NCBI GenBank assembly: GCA_020853575.1
Contig: JADYYP010000024.1
Location: 124,001 to 188,000 of the forward strand
Length of the DNA stretch: 64,000 nt
Direction of reading: 5' to 3'
Origin: Planctomycetota bacterium
Lineage (GTDB): Bacteria; Planctomycetota; UBA1135; GCA-002686595
The notes beneath the pieces are model-generated. The model did not search any database. It was not told where the DNA came from and saw only the letters and a list, made by a program, of their open reading frames with translations. Numbering within the stretch: position 1 is the first letter of the stretch; each line of letters opens with the position of its first letter. This document shows, in pieces, positions 1 to 9,254 of this stretch. The translations under genes and the position numbers were made by a program.

Positions 1-1974
1 GTCGCGGGCGCGGACATCGACGCCATCGAGGCCCTGGGCAGCGCCGAGCTGGCCAGCGAGCTCGCGCGCTTCGGCCAGAGTCTGTTCGAGCGCCTCGCGC
101 GCCTGCGGGCCTTCAAGGTCGCCGCCGTCGGTGGTCCCGTGCCCGGCGGAGCCTTCGAGCTCTCGCTGGCGTGCGATCGCATCGTGCTCGCCGACCACAA
201 GAGCACGCGCATCGGACTGCCGGAAACACGGCTCGGCATCCTGCCCGGCTGGGGCGGGTGCCAGCGCTTGCCGCGGCGCGTGGGAGTTCCGACAGCGCTG
301 GCGGCGATCCTCGCGGGCAAGCTGTACGTGCCGCGCGAAGCGCTCAAGCTGGGCCTCGTCGATCGCTTGTGCGCGCCAGAGAACCTGCGGCGCATCGCCT
401 GCGAGATCGCGCTCCGCCGCATGCCTTGCGCGCGCTTCGAGCGTGGCCCGTGGAGCGTCGTCGTCGATCGCAATCCACTCGCGCGAGCGCTGATCGGCTC
501 CACCGCGCGCAAGAACCTGCGCGCGCAGACCAAAGGCCACTATCCGGCGCCGGAGCGCGCGCTCGAACTGGTGCTGGCCGCGCCCTCGACCGCCCTGGAG
601 CGCGGCTTCGAGCGCGAGGCACGCGCCTTGGGCGAGCTCGCCGTCACGCCGGAGTGCAAGAGCCTGATCTCGATCTTCCGCGCCTCGGAGGACTCGAAGA
701 AGCTCTCGAAGCTGGAGCACGGCGGCGAGGCGCGCGCGATCCAACGCGCGGGCGTGATCGGAGCGGGCGTGATGGGCGGAGCGATCGCCGGCCTGCTCGC
801 CGAGAAGGGCGTGCGAGCGCGACTCGCCGACATCGCGCGACCGGCCTTGGACAAGGCGCTCGCGGAGCATGCGCGGCGCGTCGACAAGAGCTTCAAGAAG
901 CGTCATCTCGAGCCGCACGAGGCGCGCGCCGCGCTCGACCGGCTGAGCGTTTCGAGCGAGCTCGCGGGACTGGCGCGTTGCGACTTGGTGCTCGAGGCCG
1001 TCGCCGAGAGGCTCGAAGTCAAGCGCGCCGTGTTCGGCAAGGTCGCCGAGCAAGTCGCGAGCGATGCGATCCTCGCCACCAACACATCGTCGCTCTCGGT
1101 CGACGCCATCGCTGCGTCGCTGCCGCATCCCGAGCGCGTCATCGGCCTGCACTTCTTCAATCCCGTGCACATGATGCCGCTGGTCGAGATCGTGCGCGGC
1201 TCGGCGACCAGCGCCGAGGTCGTCGCGCGCACGGCGAAGCTCGCGCTCGCGTTGGGCAAGACACCGGTCGTGGTGCGCGACGTCGCCGGATTCTTGGTCA
1301 ATCGCGTGCTCGGGCCGTATCTCGACGAAGCGGTGCGCCTGTACGAGCTGGGCCTCGAGCCCGAGCGCATCGAGTGCGCCGCGCTCGACTTCGGCCTGCC
1401 GATGGGACCGCTGGAGCTGCTGGACGAGGTCGGACTGGACATCGCCGCCCACGCGGCCCAGTCGCTCGCGGCGGCCTACGGTGAGCGCATGCACTCCAGC
1501 GGCATGGTCGCGCGCATGCTCGCCGCCGAGCTCCGGGGCAAGAAGAGCGGCGCGGGCTTCTTCAGCTACGCCGCCGACCCCAAGACCGGCCGCCCCAAGA
1601 AAAGCGGCGTGAATCCGCGCCTGGCGGAGTTCGCGCAGCGCGCGGGCGCCGCGCCACAGCTCGACGACGCGACGCTGCGCGATCGGCTCGCGCTGGCGTT
1701 GGTCGGCGAGGCCGCGCTGTGCCTCCAAGAGCGCGTCGTCGACTCACCGGCCGAGCTCGACCTCGCGACCGTGTTCGGACTGGGCTTCCCGCCGTTCCAC
1801 GGCGGCGCGCTGCGCTACGTGCGCTCGCGCGGCGCGGACGAAATCGTCGCGACCCTCGCGCGGCTCGCGGAGCTGCCCGACGTCCGCGCGCGCAGCGGCG
1901 CACGACAGCGCTTCGAGGCCTGCGAGCTCCTGCGGGAATTGGCGCGCGCTCCACGCGTCGCTGCGCCGCGCTGA
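1..1974 (+). CDS. Fatty-acid oxidation complex alpha subunit (FadB/FadJ-like), 5' truncated
   Basis: Bifunctional enoyl-CoA hydratase / 3-hydroxyacyl-CoA dehydrogenase of beta-oxidation, cytoplasmic. The reading frame is open from base 1, so the N-terminus lies outside the window. The crotonase part begins with the oxyanion motif AGADI (codons 2-6). Its two catalytic glutamates are visible in GGAFE (codon 53) and GLPE (codon 75). The dehydrogenase part starts near base 748 with the NAD-binding motif GVIGAGVMGG. It carries the catalytic dyad region HFFNPVH followed by PLVEI near bases 1150-1185. The C-terminal FGLGFPPFHGG is typical of the family. No thiolase partner is in the window. FadB and FadJ cannot be told apart here. 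The gene converges with its right-hand neighbour with 23 bases between stops. Confidence 0.93.
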   Translation, partial: VAGADIDAIEALGSAELASELARFGQSLFERLARLRAFKVAAVGGPVPGGAFELSLACDRIVLADHKSTRIGLPETRLGILPGWGGCQRLPRRVGVPTALAAILAGKLYVPREALKLGLVDRLCAPENLRRIACEIALRRMPCARFERGPWSVVVDRNPLARALIGSTARKNLRAQTKGHYPAPERALELVLAAPSTALERGFEREARALGELAVTPECKSLISIFRASEDSKKLSKLEHGGEARAIQRAGVIGAGVMGGAIAGLLAEKGVRARLADIARPALDKALAEHARRVDKSFKKRHLEPHEARAALDRLSVSSELAGLARCDLVLEAVAERLEVKRAVFGKVAEQVASDAILATNTSSLSVDAIAASLPHPERVIGLHFFNPVHMMPLVEIVRGSATSAEVVARTAKLALALGKTPVVVRDVAGFLVNRVLGPYLDEAVRLYELGLEPERIECAALDFGLPMGPLELLDEVGLDIAAHAAQSLAAAYGERMHSSGMVARMLAAELRGKKSGAGFFSYAADPKTGRPKKSGVNPRLAEFAQRAGAAPQLDDATLRDRLALALVGEAALCLQERVVDSPAELDLATVFGLGFPPFHGGALRYVRSRGADEIVATLARLAELPDVRARSGARQRFEACELLRELARAPRVAAPR

Positions 1975-1997
1975 CGGCCCGGTGCGCGCGCCGCGCG

Positions 1998-3539
1998 CTA
2001 CGGCACGATGTCGAAACCGTCCGGCGCGAGCGCCAGGCCGCCCAGTGGGTCGAACACGACGCCGGCGCAGTCGATGCGCGTGCCCACCAGTTGCAGCGCC
2101 AGGTTGGGATTGGGCGTGAAGCGTGCTTCGGCTCGGCCAACGCGGTCGAGCCGGCCGAAGGTGTCCGAGAACTCCGGCGTGTTGACGCCCAGGTACGACG
2201 CGGTCAGCAGATTCGACGAGTTGAGCTGCAGGGTCGTGCCCGCGAAGGGCAAGCCCGGCGCCGTGCCCGCATTCGACAGCAGCACGATGTAGTTGCGGAA
2301 GCGCTGCGGCGGGCCGGCGTGAACGACGATCGGCACGCTCACGCCCGCGCTCAGCGACGCCTCGTCGTGGCCGCAGTGCACCGGTTGCAAAGGGTCGACG
2401 CGCAGCGTGATGTCCGGCTGCAGCGCGATCGCACCTTGACCGTCGTCGACCATCACGCGCCACACGTCGGTCCCGACGCCTTGCTTGGCGCGCACGGAGA
2501 ACGAGTACGAGCCGTCGCCGTGGTCGGACACCGGGCCAGCCGCTGTCACCGGCACGTTGGTCGAGAGATTGAGCAGGGTGACCGTCGCCCCACCGTGGGT
2601 CAGCGGCACGCCGTCGATGTCGCGCAGCACGAACGCGACGTTGGCGGAGGTGGTGCGATCCGCGACCAGGGCTCGAGCGTCGACGAAGAGCTCGCTGTGC
2701 ACCTGGTCGGGACGTCCGATCTGCGCCGTGCGCCACACCGCGTAGTCCTGTTGGAGCGCGAGCACCGGCTCGGGCCCGCTGGTGCTCACGTTGAGCGCGC
2801 AATACAGCGCTCCCGACGCGCAGCCCGTGCCCGAATTGCACTGCGAGGCCCCGCTGTCGCCGATGCGTCCGATCAAGAAGAAGCCGACCAGCGAGCTCAT
2901 GAACGGAGCCGGTGGCGGCAGCGGTTGACACGAAGTCGGCGCTACGTCGCTGCAGGAGCAGCGACCGTCGCCACCCCAAGCGCGCGCCGCCTCCATCGCC
3001 GCCATGACCTTTTGTCCGAGATCTCCCGGAGCGCTGAGGAAGGCCTGCTCGGCCTCGAGCACGACCTCGTCACCGGCCAGGATGTTGCCTTGGATCGCGT
3101 ACTTGAAGTCGCCCACCACGCCGACCACGCCGGGGTTGGCCTCCGAGGTGAAGGCCCCGCTGAAGCTGACCGGCGCGTCGTCCATGTTGACGATGCCGTA
3201 CTGGCGCGACTGGTGCAGCGGTTGCGCGGCGAGCTGCGCCAGGATCGCGGAAGGCGAGAGCCCGGCCCCGAGCCCGTTCCACATGATCAGCCGATTGGGC
3301 CCCGCGTCGACCATCGCTTGCGCCGCGCCGCCGCCGACTCCGATGCGCATCACCGCCAGGTTCTTGCGTAGATTGAAGTTCGAGAGGCAGGTTGCGCCGG
3401 CGACGCAGACTTCCTTGGTGCGCGTGTTGACCGCGATGATCGACCAGGTCGGGAAGGCCGGCCCAGCGAGCAAGGCCAGCGTGGCCGCGCCGGCGAGGAT
3501 GCGCTGGAGACTCGAAGTGTTGTTGCGCGTGGCGCTCAT
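1998..3539 (-). CDS. Secreted DUF1028 family protein
   Basis: A 513-residue exported protein. The start is at MSATRNN, followed by a hydrophobic signal segment ending near the AGPAF stretch. The frame is open further upstream, but the upstream part overlaps another gene antisense and looks non-coding. The mature part opens with FPTWSIIAVN and later shows RQYGIVN and QGNILAGDEVV, which match the DUF1028 family (an Ntn-hydrolase-like fold of unsettled function). After about residue 200 comes a Cys-rich linker and a beta-rich C-terminal half without a recognised domain. That half lacks the C-terminal domain shared by other secreted proteins here. Function is unknown; a role in extracellular amide or peptide processing would be speculation. 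Confidence 0.85.
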   Translation of the reverse strand: MSATRNNTSSLQRILAGAATLALLAGPAFPTWSIIAVNTRTKEVCVAGATCLSNFNLRKNLAVMRIGVGGGAAQAMVDAGPNRLIMWNGLGAGLSPSAILAQLAAQPLHQSRQYGIVNMDDAPVSFSGAFTSEANPGVVGVVGDFKYAIQGNILAGDEVVLEAEQAFLSAPGDLGQKVMAAMEAARAWGGDGRCSCSDVAPTSCQPLPPPAPFMSSLVGFFLIGRIGDSGASQCNSGTGCASGALYCALNVSTSGPEPVLALQQDYAVWRTAQIGRPDQVHSELFVDARALVADRTTSANVAFVLRDIDGVPLTHGGATVTLLNLSTNVPVTAAGPVSDHGDGSYSFSVRAKQGVGTDVWRVMVDDGQGAIALQPDITLRVDPLQPVHCGHDEASLSAGVSVPIVVHAGPPQRFRNYIVLLSNAGTAPGLPFAGTTLQLNSSNLLTASYLGVNTPEFSDTFGRLDRVGRAEARFTPNPNLALQLVGTRIDCAGVVFDPLGGLALAPDGFDIVP

Positions 3540-3580
3540 TGCATCAGCATAGCGCGAGCGCGGCGCGGCGCCGGACGCGC

Positions 3581-6500
3581 TCAGGGCAGGCGCAACTCCA
3601 CCAGCTTCGAACGGCCGAGCTCGAGCTCCAGCGCGCTCTCGATGCTCGCCACACCGCTGGCCAGATCGCGCAATCGCCCCACGCGCAGCCCGAAGCTGCC
3701 CACCGGAACCCGCGGCATCGAGAAGCGCCCGCGTGCATCGAGCTCGAGCATCGCGTTGGCCCGCTCGAAGCCCTGCGAGCGAGCGAGGGGAATGCGTGCG
3801 CCGTCGGACGCGACGAGCTCGACCGCCCAACGCTCGCCGCTCGAAATCCCGTGGACCGTGCCCTCGAGCCGCGTCGTCGCCACGGTCACGAACTCGACCA
3901 GGTAGTCGCCGCCCGCGTAGTAGAGCGGCTCGCTGGCTTGCAACGCGAGCGCCTGCTCGCCACAGCTCGCGGCGATCCCGAACGCATACACGCCGGCCGA
4001 CATCGGCGGCAGATCGAGCTCGACGCCCTCGAACGCCTCGCACCCGAAAGACCAGCGGCCGAGCTGATCCTCGCCGCCGGAAATGCCCGCGAATCCCAGC
4101 GGCGCTTGGAGCGGCCAGCCCGCGAGCGAGTCGACGCGAGCACGCGCGTCCGCCGGGGTGAATGCTCGCTGCGGATCCCGCGGCACCAACGCTGCGCGCA
4201 GCGCGATGCCCGAGCACGAATCCGCCGCGCGGAAGCGCGGCTTGACGCGCACCTCGCGCCCGGCGTCGTAGCGCAGCTCGAGAGCGCTCGTTCCAGCGTC
4301 GATCCCGCGAAACGCGCGCGTGCCGTGCTCCCAGGAGTAGAAGCTGAAGTCGACGCGCGACAGGAACAGATCCCACTTGCCCGGCGACAGCCCGCGGATC
4401 TCGAAGCGGCCGTCGTCGAGCCACTCGACCGCCGGAGCAGCGCTCGAGGCGTCAGCCTCGAAGGCGCTCGCGCCCGAAGGTGCCGCGCGCAATCGATACG
4501 CGCCGGAGCGTCCGTCGAGCGCCGCGCCGCCGGTGTCGAGCGCGCGCCCGGTGATCGTCGAGGTGGGCGCCAAGCGCAAGTCGATCGCCAACTCGCCCGC
4601 GGCGAGCAAGTCCGCGTCGAACAGCAGCGCGCCTTGATACTCCGCTCCCGAGCAAGAGAGGTGCGCGGACGAGAGCGCTCCCGCGACGTGACTCCAGGCG
4701 TTGGTCGACTTGCCCGCGCCCAGGCGCAGTCGGCCCGAGAGCTCGCGCGCACGCACGTCGAGAGTGTAGTTCCCGAGCCCGTCGCTGACCGTCGCGGCGC
4801 GGGCCCGCGCGCCGAGCACGGCTCCCTCGACGCCGTCGAAGAGCTCGACCGTCGCACCCGACACCGTCTCGCCGGTCTCGGTGAGGGTTCGGCCACGCAC
4901 AGTCGCGCGCGCGTTCCATGTCGCCGTGCAGGAGCGCGTCTCGCCGGCCACGAGCACCAACGGGGCGCCTTCGCGCGCGTCGTCGCCGAACACGAGTTGC
5001 TCGCCCAGCACCGCGTCCGCGCGCTCGCCCGCGACCACGACGCTCAGTCGATGACCAGCCCACACGCTCTCGAGCAGCACGCTCCCATCGTCCGCGGTCG
5101 TGCCCTCGCGCGCTTCTTCGCCCCACATGCCGACGGCCCGCGCCGTCCGGCGCTCGCTCTCGTGCAACACCACACGCACACTCAGGCCGGCCACGCCGCG
5201 ACCTCGGCCATCGACCACCTGCAGCGCCAGGCGGGCGCTGTCGGCGAGCACCACCTCGAGTCCCGACGCACCGCCCCCTTCGTTCCAAGACGGTCGCTCG
5301 TAGGACAGGATCTTCCAGCGCGGGTCGAGCACGCGCACTGACTTCACCGAGCCGCGCAGCGGCGCCAACAACCGACCGTTGGCATCCGCTTCCACATCGA
5401 GGTCCGCCACACCCGCGCTCGTCGAGCTCAACGCGAAGCGCACGTGCGGAACGCCGTCGCCCAGCGCGTCGACCACGCGACCTTCGACGAAACCGTGCGC
5501 CGCGCGCACGAACTCGATGTCCGCGCGCCCGGCCGCGCCGACTCCCACGGGCTCCTCGAGCGCGACGCCGCGGAACACGTCGTTCTCCTCGACGCGCACG
5601 CGCAGCGACTCGGGCGCTCCCTGGGGACACTCGAGCTCGACGACGAAGGCTCCCGACGAGTCGGTGCGCGCCACCGCGCTAGCGATCGAGCTCGCCGACC
5701 AAGCCTGGCCGCGCATTCCGCTCACCACGACCTCGACGTCGACCGCCGCTCCACCGGCGATGCCGAGCGGAGCGTAGGGCAAGTCGAGCACCCGGCCGGA
5801 GACGCGGAAGGTGCGCTCGCCGATCGAGTTGGATGGAACCGCCGCGCGCTCGCCGTCCGGCTGGGTCGCGAGCACGGCGCTGGGCGCGCGCTCGGCATCC
5901 AGCGGCTCGCCAGCGTCGGCGCTCGCCGTGAGCGCGGCCGGCGGTGTCGGCTCGGTGCGCGTGACGCTCCACGCGAGCCACGCCGCGGCGACGAAGACCA
6001 CGGCCAATGCGCATTTGGCGGCGCTGGCGGTCGTGACCGCGAGCGAAGCTCGCGTCGCGTCCGTGAGCGAGGCCAGCGCGAGGCTCCACGCGGAGCGCGA
6101 ACCGTGCGTTTCGTCGAGTCGCTCGCGCAGCAGTGCGTGCGCACGCTGCAAGCGCGACTTCACGGTGGCCAGCGGTACGCCGCTCTCGCTGGCGATGCGC
6201 GCGGGCTCCCAGCCCTTGAAGTAGCGCGCGACCACCGTGCCGCGGTAGGGCTCGTCGAGCCCGAGCACGGCCTCGACCACGCCGCGCATCACGGCGGCCT
6301 GTGCGAGCTCGTCATCGACGCTGGGCAGCGCCTCGCTGCGCGCCGCGCGAGCCTCGCGGGTCGCGCGACGATCGCGGGCCCGGTGCGAGCTGCGCGCCAA
6401 GTTGGCCACGACCGTCGCGAACCAGCCGCGTGGATCGAGCGCGCCACGAGGTGGCGCCTCGAAATAGCGCACCCAGGCATCTTGCGCGAGGTCGTCGGCG

Positions 6501-6592
6501 TCGTGCTGGTCGCGCAACAGACGTTGGGCCAGCGCGCGCACGAATCCACCGTGTTGCGCGAGGACCTCCGAGCTGGGAAGTGCGGGCTCCAT
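3581..6592 (-). CDS. ECF-type sigma-70 factor fused to transmembrane segment and large exported region
   Basis: A 1003-residue fusion. Residues 1-160 form an ECF sigma factor: region 2 around DADDLAQDAWVRYF (residues 31-44) and region 4 helix-turn-helix around VPLATVKSRLQRAHALLRERL (split here as VPLATVKSRL and QRAHALLRERL, residues 139-159). A single hydrophobic helix follows at about 192-210. The remaining ~790 residues are beta-rich and resemble carboxypeptidase regulatory-like (Ig-type) repeats, presumably outside the inner membrane. Start chosen at MEPALPSS, 2 bases after the upstream esterase stop; an upstream start at 6646 would overlap that gene. Planctomycetes are known to have sigma factors with long C-terminal extensions. 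Tethering and signal-controlled release of the sigma part is inference. Confidence 0.88.
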   Translation of the reverse strand: MEPALPSSEVLAQHGGFVRALAQRLLRDQHDADDLAQDAWVRYFEAPPRGALDPRGWFATVVANLARSSHRARDRRATREARAARSEALPSVDDELAQAAVMRGVVEAVLGLDEPYRGTVVARYFKGWEPARIASESGVPLATVKSRLQRAHALLRERLDETHGSRSAWSLALASLTDATRASLAVTTASAAKCALAVVFVAAAWLAWSVTRTEPTPPAALTASADAGEPLDAERAPSAVLATQPDGERAAVPSNSIGERTFRVSGRVLDLPYAPLGIAGGAAVDVEVVVSGMRGQAWSASSIASAVARTDSSGAFVVELECPQGAPESLRVRVEENDVFRGVALEEPVGVGAAGRADIEFVRAAHGFVEGRVVDALGDGVPHVRFALSSTSAGVADLDVEADANGRLLAPLRGSVKSVRVLDPRWKILSYERPSWNEGGGASGLEVVLADSARLALQVVDGRGRGVAGLSVRVVLHESERRTARAVGMWGEEAREGTTADDGSVLLESVWAGHRLSVVVAGERADAVLGEQLVFGDDAREGAPLVLVAGETRSCTATWNARATVRGRTLTETGETVSGATVELFDGVEGAVLGARARAATVSDGLGNYTLDVRARELSGRLRLGAGKSTNAWSHVAGALSSAHLSCSGAEYQGALLFDADLLAAGELAIDLRLAPTSTITGRALDTGGAALDGRSGAYRLRAAPSGASAFEADASSAAPAVEWLDDGRFEIRGLSPGKWDLFLSRVDFSFYSWEHGTRAFRGIDAGTSALELRYDAGREVRVKPRFRAADSCSGIALRAALVPRDPQRAFTPADARARVDSLAGWPLQAPLGFAGISGGEDQLGRWSFGCEAFEGVELDLPPMSAGVYAFGIAASCGEQALALQASEPLYYAGGDYLVEFVTVATTRLEGTVHGISSGERWAVELVASDGARIPLARSQGFERANAMLELDARGRFSMPRVPVGSFGLRVGRLRDLASGVASIESALELELGRSKLVELRLP

Positions 6593-6594
6593 GG

Positions 6595-7800
6595 TCACTT
6601 GCGCGCCGCGAGCCAGCTCACCGCGTAGTAGGCCTCGTAGGTGCAAGGCGCCTCCTGCAGGAGCTTCTCGAGCTTGGCGTAAGCCTCGTCCTTCTTCTCT
6701 TGCTGGAACAGCGCGCGCGCTTCCTCGAACAAGCGCGCGCCATCGCCGCGCTGCTTGTCACGGCGCTCCAGGTACTTCTTGACCACGCTCTTCGCCGGCG
6801 CGCTAGCACCGTACACACGCCAGAACTCGAGCCACTTGGGCAACCACTCGCGCGCCGGCCCCTCGAGTGCCTCGCTGATCTCGGCCGTCGCCTGCTTCGC
6901 GGCGGCTTCCGCGTCCTTCTGCAACTTCGGCTGGCTGGCCTGCGCGCTCTCGAGCGCCTGGAGCACCCAACCCCACTCGCCGTCCTTGGCCCAGCGGCTG
7001 GCCAGCTCGAGCGCGCGCTTCTCGTCGATCCCGTTCATCGCGTCGAGCCAGTCGAGCGCTTCCTGGACCGGCGAGAGCATGAACTGGTGTCCGAGCTCCG
7101 CGGGTGCGAACAGGCGCAACTTGCTCCAACCCATCGCGCGGAAGCAATCGTAGCCGTGCTGTCCCTGGCTGAAGTCGACCACCGGATCGGCCTTGCCGTG
7201 GATCACCGCGAGCGCGACACGCCGCTGCTTCTCGAGCACCTCGGGCTGACCCTCCCACAGGTTCGGCTCGTTCTGCATCCAGCAGTCGCCGGCCATCGGA
7301 AGCGCGCCGCGGTACAGCTCGGGGAAGTGCGTGATCACGCTGTAGGTCAGGAAACCACCCTGCGAGTGACCGCCGACGTAGGTGACCTTGGTCTTGAAGG
7401 CCTTCTGCACTTCGCGCGTGACGTCCGCGACGAACGGCGCGCTCCCGAAGGTGAAGTTGTTCTGGCCGAAGGGATCGCTGCCCTGCTCGCCGTTGGGGCA
7501 GCACAGCAGCGCGTCATCGGCCCAGTTCATCGACTCGAACGAGCGCAGGTAGTCGAGTCCGTTCATGTTCGAGCCATGCAGGAACACGATCAGCCGCGCG
7601 CCGGACTTGGTGTCGAGCTTCTTGGGCACGCGCAGGAAGTAACCCATGCCCATGTCCTTCGACTTGAGCAGTCCGACCTGGCCGGGCTTGACCTTGGACG
7701 GCGCGTCGAATGCGCTCGGGCGCTCGTCGCCGGCGAAGGCGCTGGCGGCGCCCAGCACCCACGCCGCGGCGCAACGCAGGATCGATGTCGGGGAAGGCAT
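6595..7800 (-). CDS. Secreted alpha/beta hydrolase, phospholipase/carboxylesterase-like
   Basis: A 401-residue protein with an N-terminal signal peptide (hydrophobic stretch ending ASAFA, about residue 23). The fold is alpha/beta hydrolase: HGS oxyanion region near residue 75, nucleophile in GGHSQGG (Ser146), probable acid in HGKADPVVD and catalytic His in ELGHQF. The last ~120 residues form a helical, Lys/Glu/Ala-rich tail that may be a TPR-like module (EARALFQQEKKDEAYAKLEK). Its stop is 2 bases before the start of the membrane-tethered sigma factor on the same strand, so the two are probably co-transcribed and translationally coupled. Substrate is unknown; an ester substrate outside the cytoplasm is inferred. 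The open frame upstream of MPSPTS is antisense shadow of the neighbouring gene. Confidence 0.85.
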   Translation of the reverse strand: MPSPTSILRCAAAWVLGAASAFAGDERPSAFDAPSKVKPGQVGLLKSKDMGMGYFLRVPKKLDTKSGARLIVFLHGSNMNGLDYLRSFESMNWADDALLCCPNGEQGSDPFGQNNFTFGSAPFVADVTREVQKAFKTKVTYVGGHSQGGFLTYSVITHFPELYRGALPMAGDCWMQNEPNLWEGQPEVLEKQRRVALAVIHGKADPVVDFSQGQHGYDCFRAMGWSKLRLFAPAELGHQFMLSPVQEALDWLDAMNGIDEKRALELASRWAKDGEWGWVLQALESAQASQPKLQKDAEAAAKQATAEISEALEGPAREWLPKWLEFWRVYGASAPAKSVVKKYLERRDKQRGDGARLFEEARALFQQEKKDEAYAKLEKLLQEAPCTYEAYYAVSWLAARK

Positions 7801-7877
7801 GCCGATGTGTCTCCGAGAATGCGGACTGGCCAAGAGACGCCGCCGGCGCGCGCGCGGATGCACCGGAGGCGCGAAAG

Positions 7878-9038
7878 TCACGGACAGACGACGATCTCGA
7901 GCGCGTCGGAGAGCTGCGTGGTCTTGGGAGCCGGCGGATCGCGGTACCAAGCCTGCACCTGGAAGCGCGCCCCGGCGGCGAGCGGCTGGCCGAGCGCGCC
8001 CGGGTTGGCGGCGAGGAAGGCTCGCAAGTCGAGCGAGAAGGCTCCGTCGCACGCGCCCAGCGTCCCCTGCGAGCTGCGCGCGCTGGTGCGCTGCGTCGGC
8101 GGCTTCACGCACAGGAAGCTGGAGTTCCCGCTGCCCCAGGGCGTGGCCAGCGCACCGCTCGTGCCGTAGAAGAACAGCCCCACGCGCTGGCCTTCGAGGC
8201 CGCTGCAGGTGACGTCGAAGGAGCTCGCGGCCGAGGCGCTGAACGAGCCGCTGGCGCTCAGGATCGCGCTGCAGCCATGGGTGCTCGTGCCGGGCGTGCA
8301 GTAGCTCGCGGCCGCGCCGCAACTGGGGACGCTCGTGCCTTCGAGCACGAACGGGAAGTCCTGCTGCGCGCTCGAGGCCAAGTCGCGCACCTCGACCCAG
8401 CCGCCGCCCGCGCTGAAGAAGCGCGCGTTGTCGGTGAACGCGTGCGGCACCGTCGGAACCGCGAACGGACCCGAGGCGAGCGAGCCCGCGACTTGCACGT
8501 CGATCCACCACACGCCTTCGCCCAGCGGAGGAGCGCTCGACAGATCCGCGACGGCGTCGATGATCGCGCGCGACGAGTCGCCGGGCAGGGTCACGACGCG
8601 AAAGCAGTTGCTCCAGACTTGCGACTGCAGCACGTTGGCCGCGCTCGACCACAGGGGCGCGCCGCCGGTCGTCGGCGCGGAATTCCACAGGTTGACCTGG
8701 ATGCCGCTGATGGTTCCGGAGGTCGGAGCGCCGGTCTGGAACACGAACCAGTGCAGCTCCGAAAGCGTCCACACCTCGCCCGCCGGAACGACGAACTCGT
8801 CGGCCAGCCGCGCACCCGAAGCGGCGGAGCACGAGTAGCCGCTGGTCGAGAAGCCGCTCTGCATCAAGCTCGTGTCGGCGCCGCCCGCACCGTTGCCCAG
8901 TCCGGTGACGAACGGGCCATTCGAGTGCACGAAGGGGCCGGAGAGTGCGTTGGCCGGAGCGCGAGCCGCGGTGCTCGCGAGCGCGACGGCCACGGCGAGA
9001 CTCGCGCGGCGATGCGCGGGACGACGGTTCGAGCTCAT
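7878..9038 (-). CDS. Secreted protein with type I Cys-rich C-terminal domain
   Basis: A 386-residue exported protein. Start chosen at MSSNRR, giving an Arg-rich n-region, an alanine-rich hydrophobic core and an ANA-type cleavage site; an earlier ATG at 9137 adds an unlikely leader. The central ~210 residues are beta-rich with GTISGIQVNLW and GVWWIDVQV, and resemble no family I recognise. From about residue 240 it carries the C-terminal domain shared with four other proteins here: SYCTPGTS, GLFFYG, FLCVKPPTQRT, a Cys-Asp-Gly segment, YRDPP and a final LSDALE. The FLCVKPPTQRT block is identical in the P-domain protein at 57-60 kb. The domain is likely a secretion or surface-sorting tail, by analogy only. 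Cellular role unknown. Confidence 0.8.
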   Translation of the reverse strand: MSSNRRPAHRRASLAVAVALASTAARAPANALSGPFVHSNGPFVTGLGNGAGGADTSLMQSGFSTSGYSCSAASGARLADEFVVPAGEVWTLSELHWFVFQTGAPTSGTISGIQVNLWNSAPTTGGAPLWSSAANVLQSQVWSNCFRVVTLPGDSSRAIIDAVADLSSAPPLGEGVWWIDVQVAGSLASGPFAVPTVPHAFTDNARFFSAGGGWVEVRDLASSAQQDFPFVLEGTSVPSCGAAASYCTPGTSTHGCSAILSASGSFSASAASSFDVTCSGLEGQRVGLFFYGTSGALATPWGSGNSSFLCVKPPTQRTSARSSQGTLGACDGAFSLDLRAFLAANPGALGQPLAAGARFQVQAWYRDPPAPKTTQLSDALEIVVCP

Positions 9039-9254
9039 GGTGGCAGTGCGCGGCGCCGCGCCTCGAAAGCCAGCGCACGGGAGCCTGGTTCCGGCGCGCG
9101 GCAGCGCAGCGGCGGCATTGTAGAGCGCAGCGCGCAACCCGCGACCGGACCGAACCCGAGTCAGGAGGCGGAAGCGTGAGCTCGGCGCGCGGCGCCTCCG
9201 AGCGAGTCCTTCGCAGAAGCCGTGCGCGGCGCGCGGAATCTCCGGGGGACTAGC

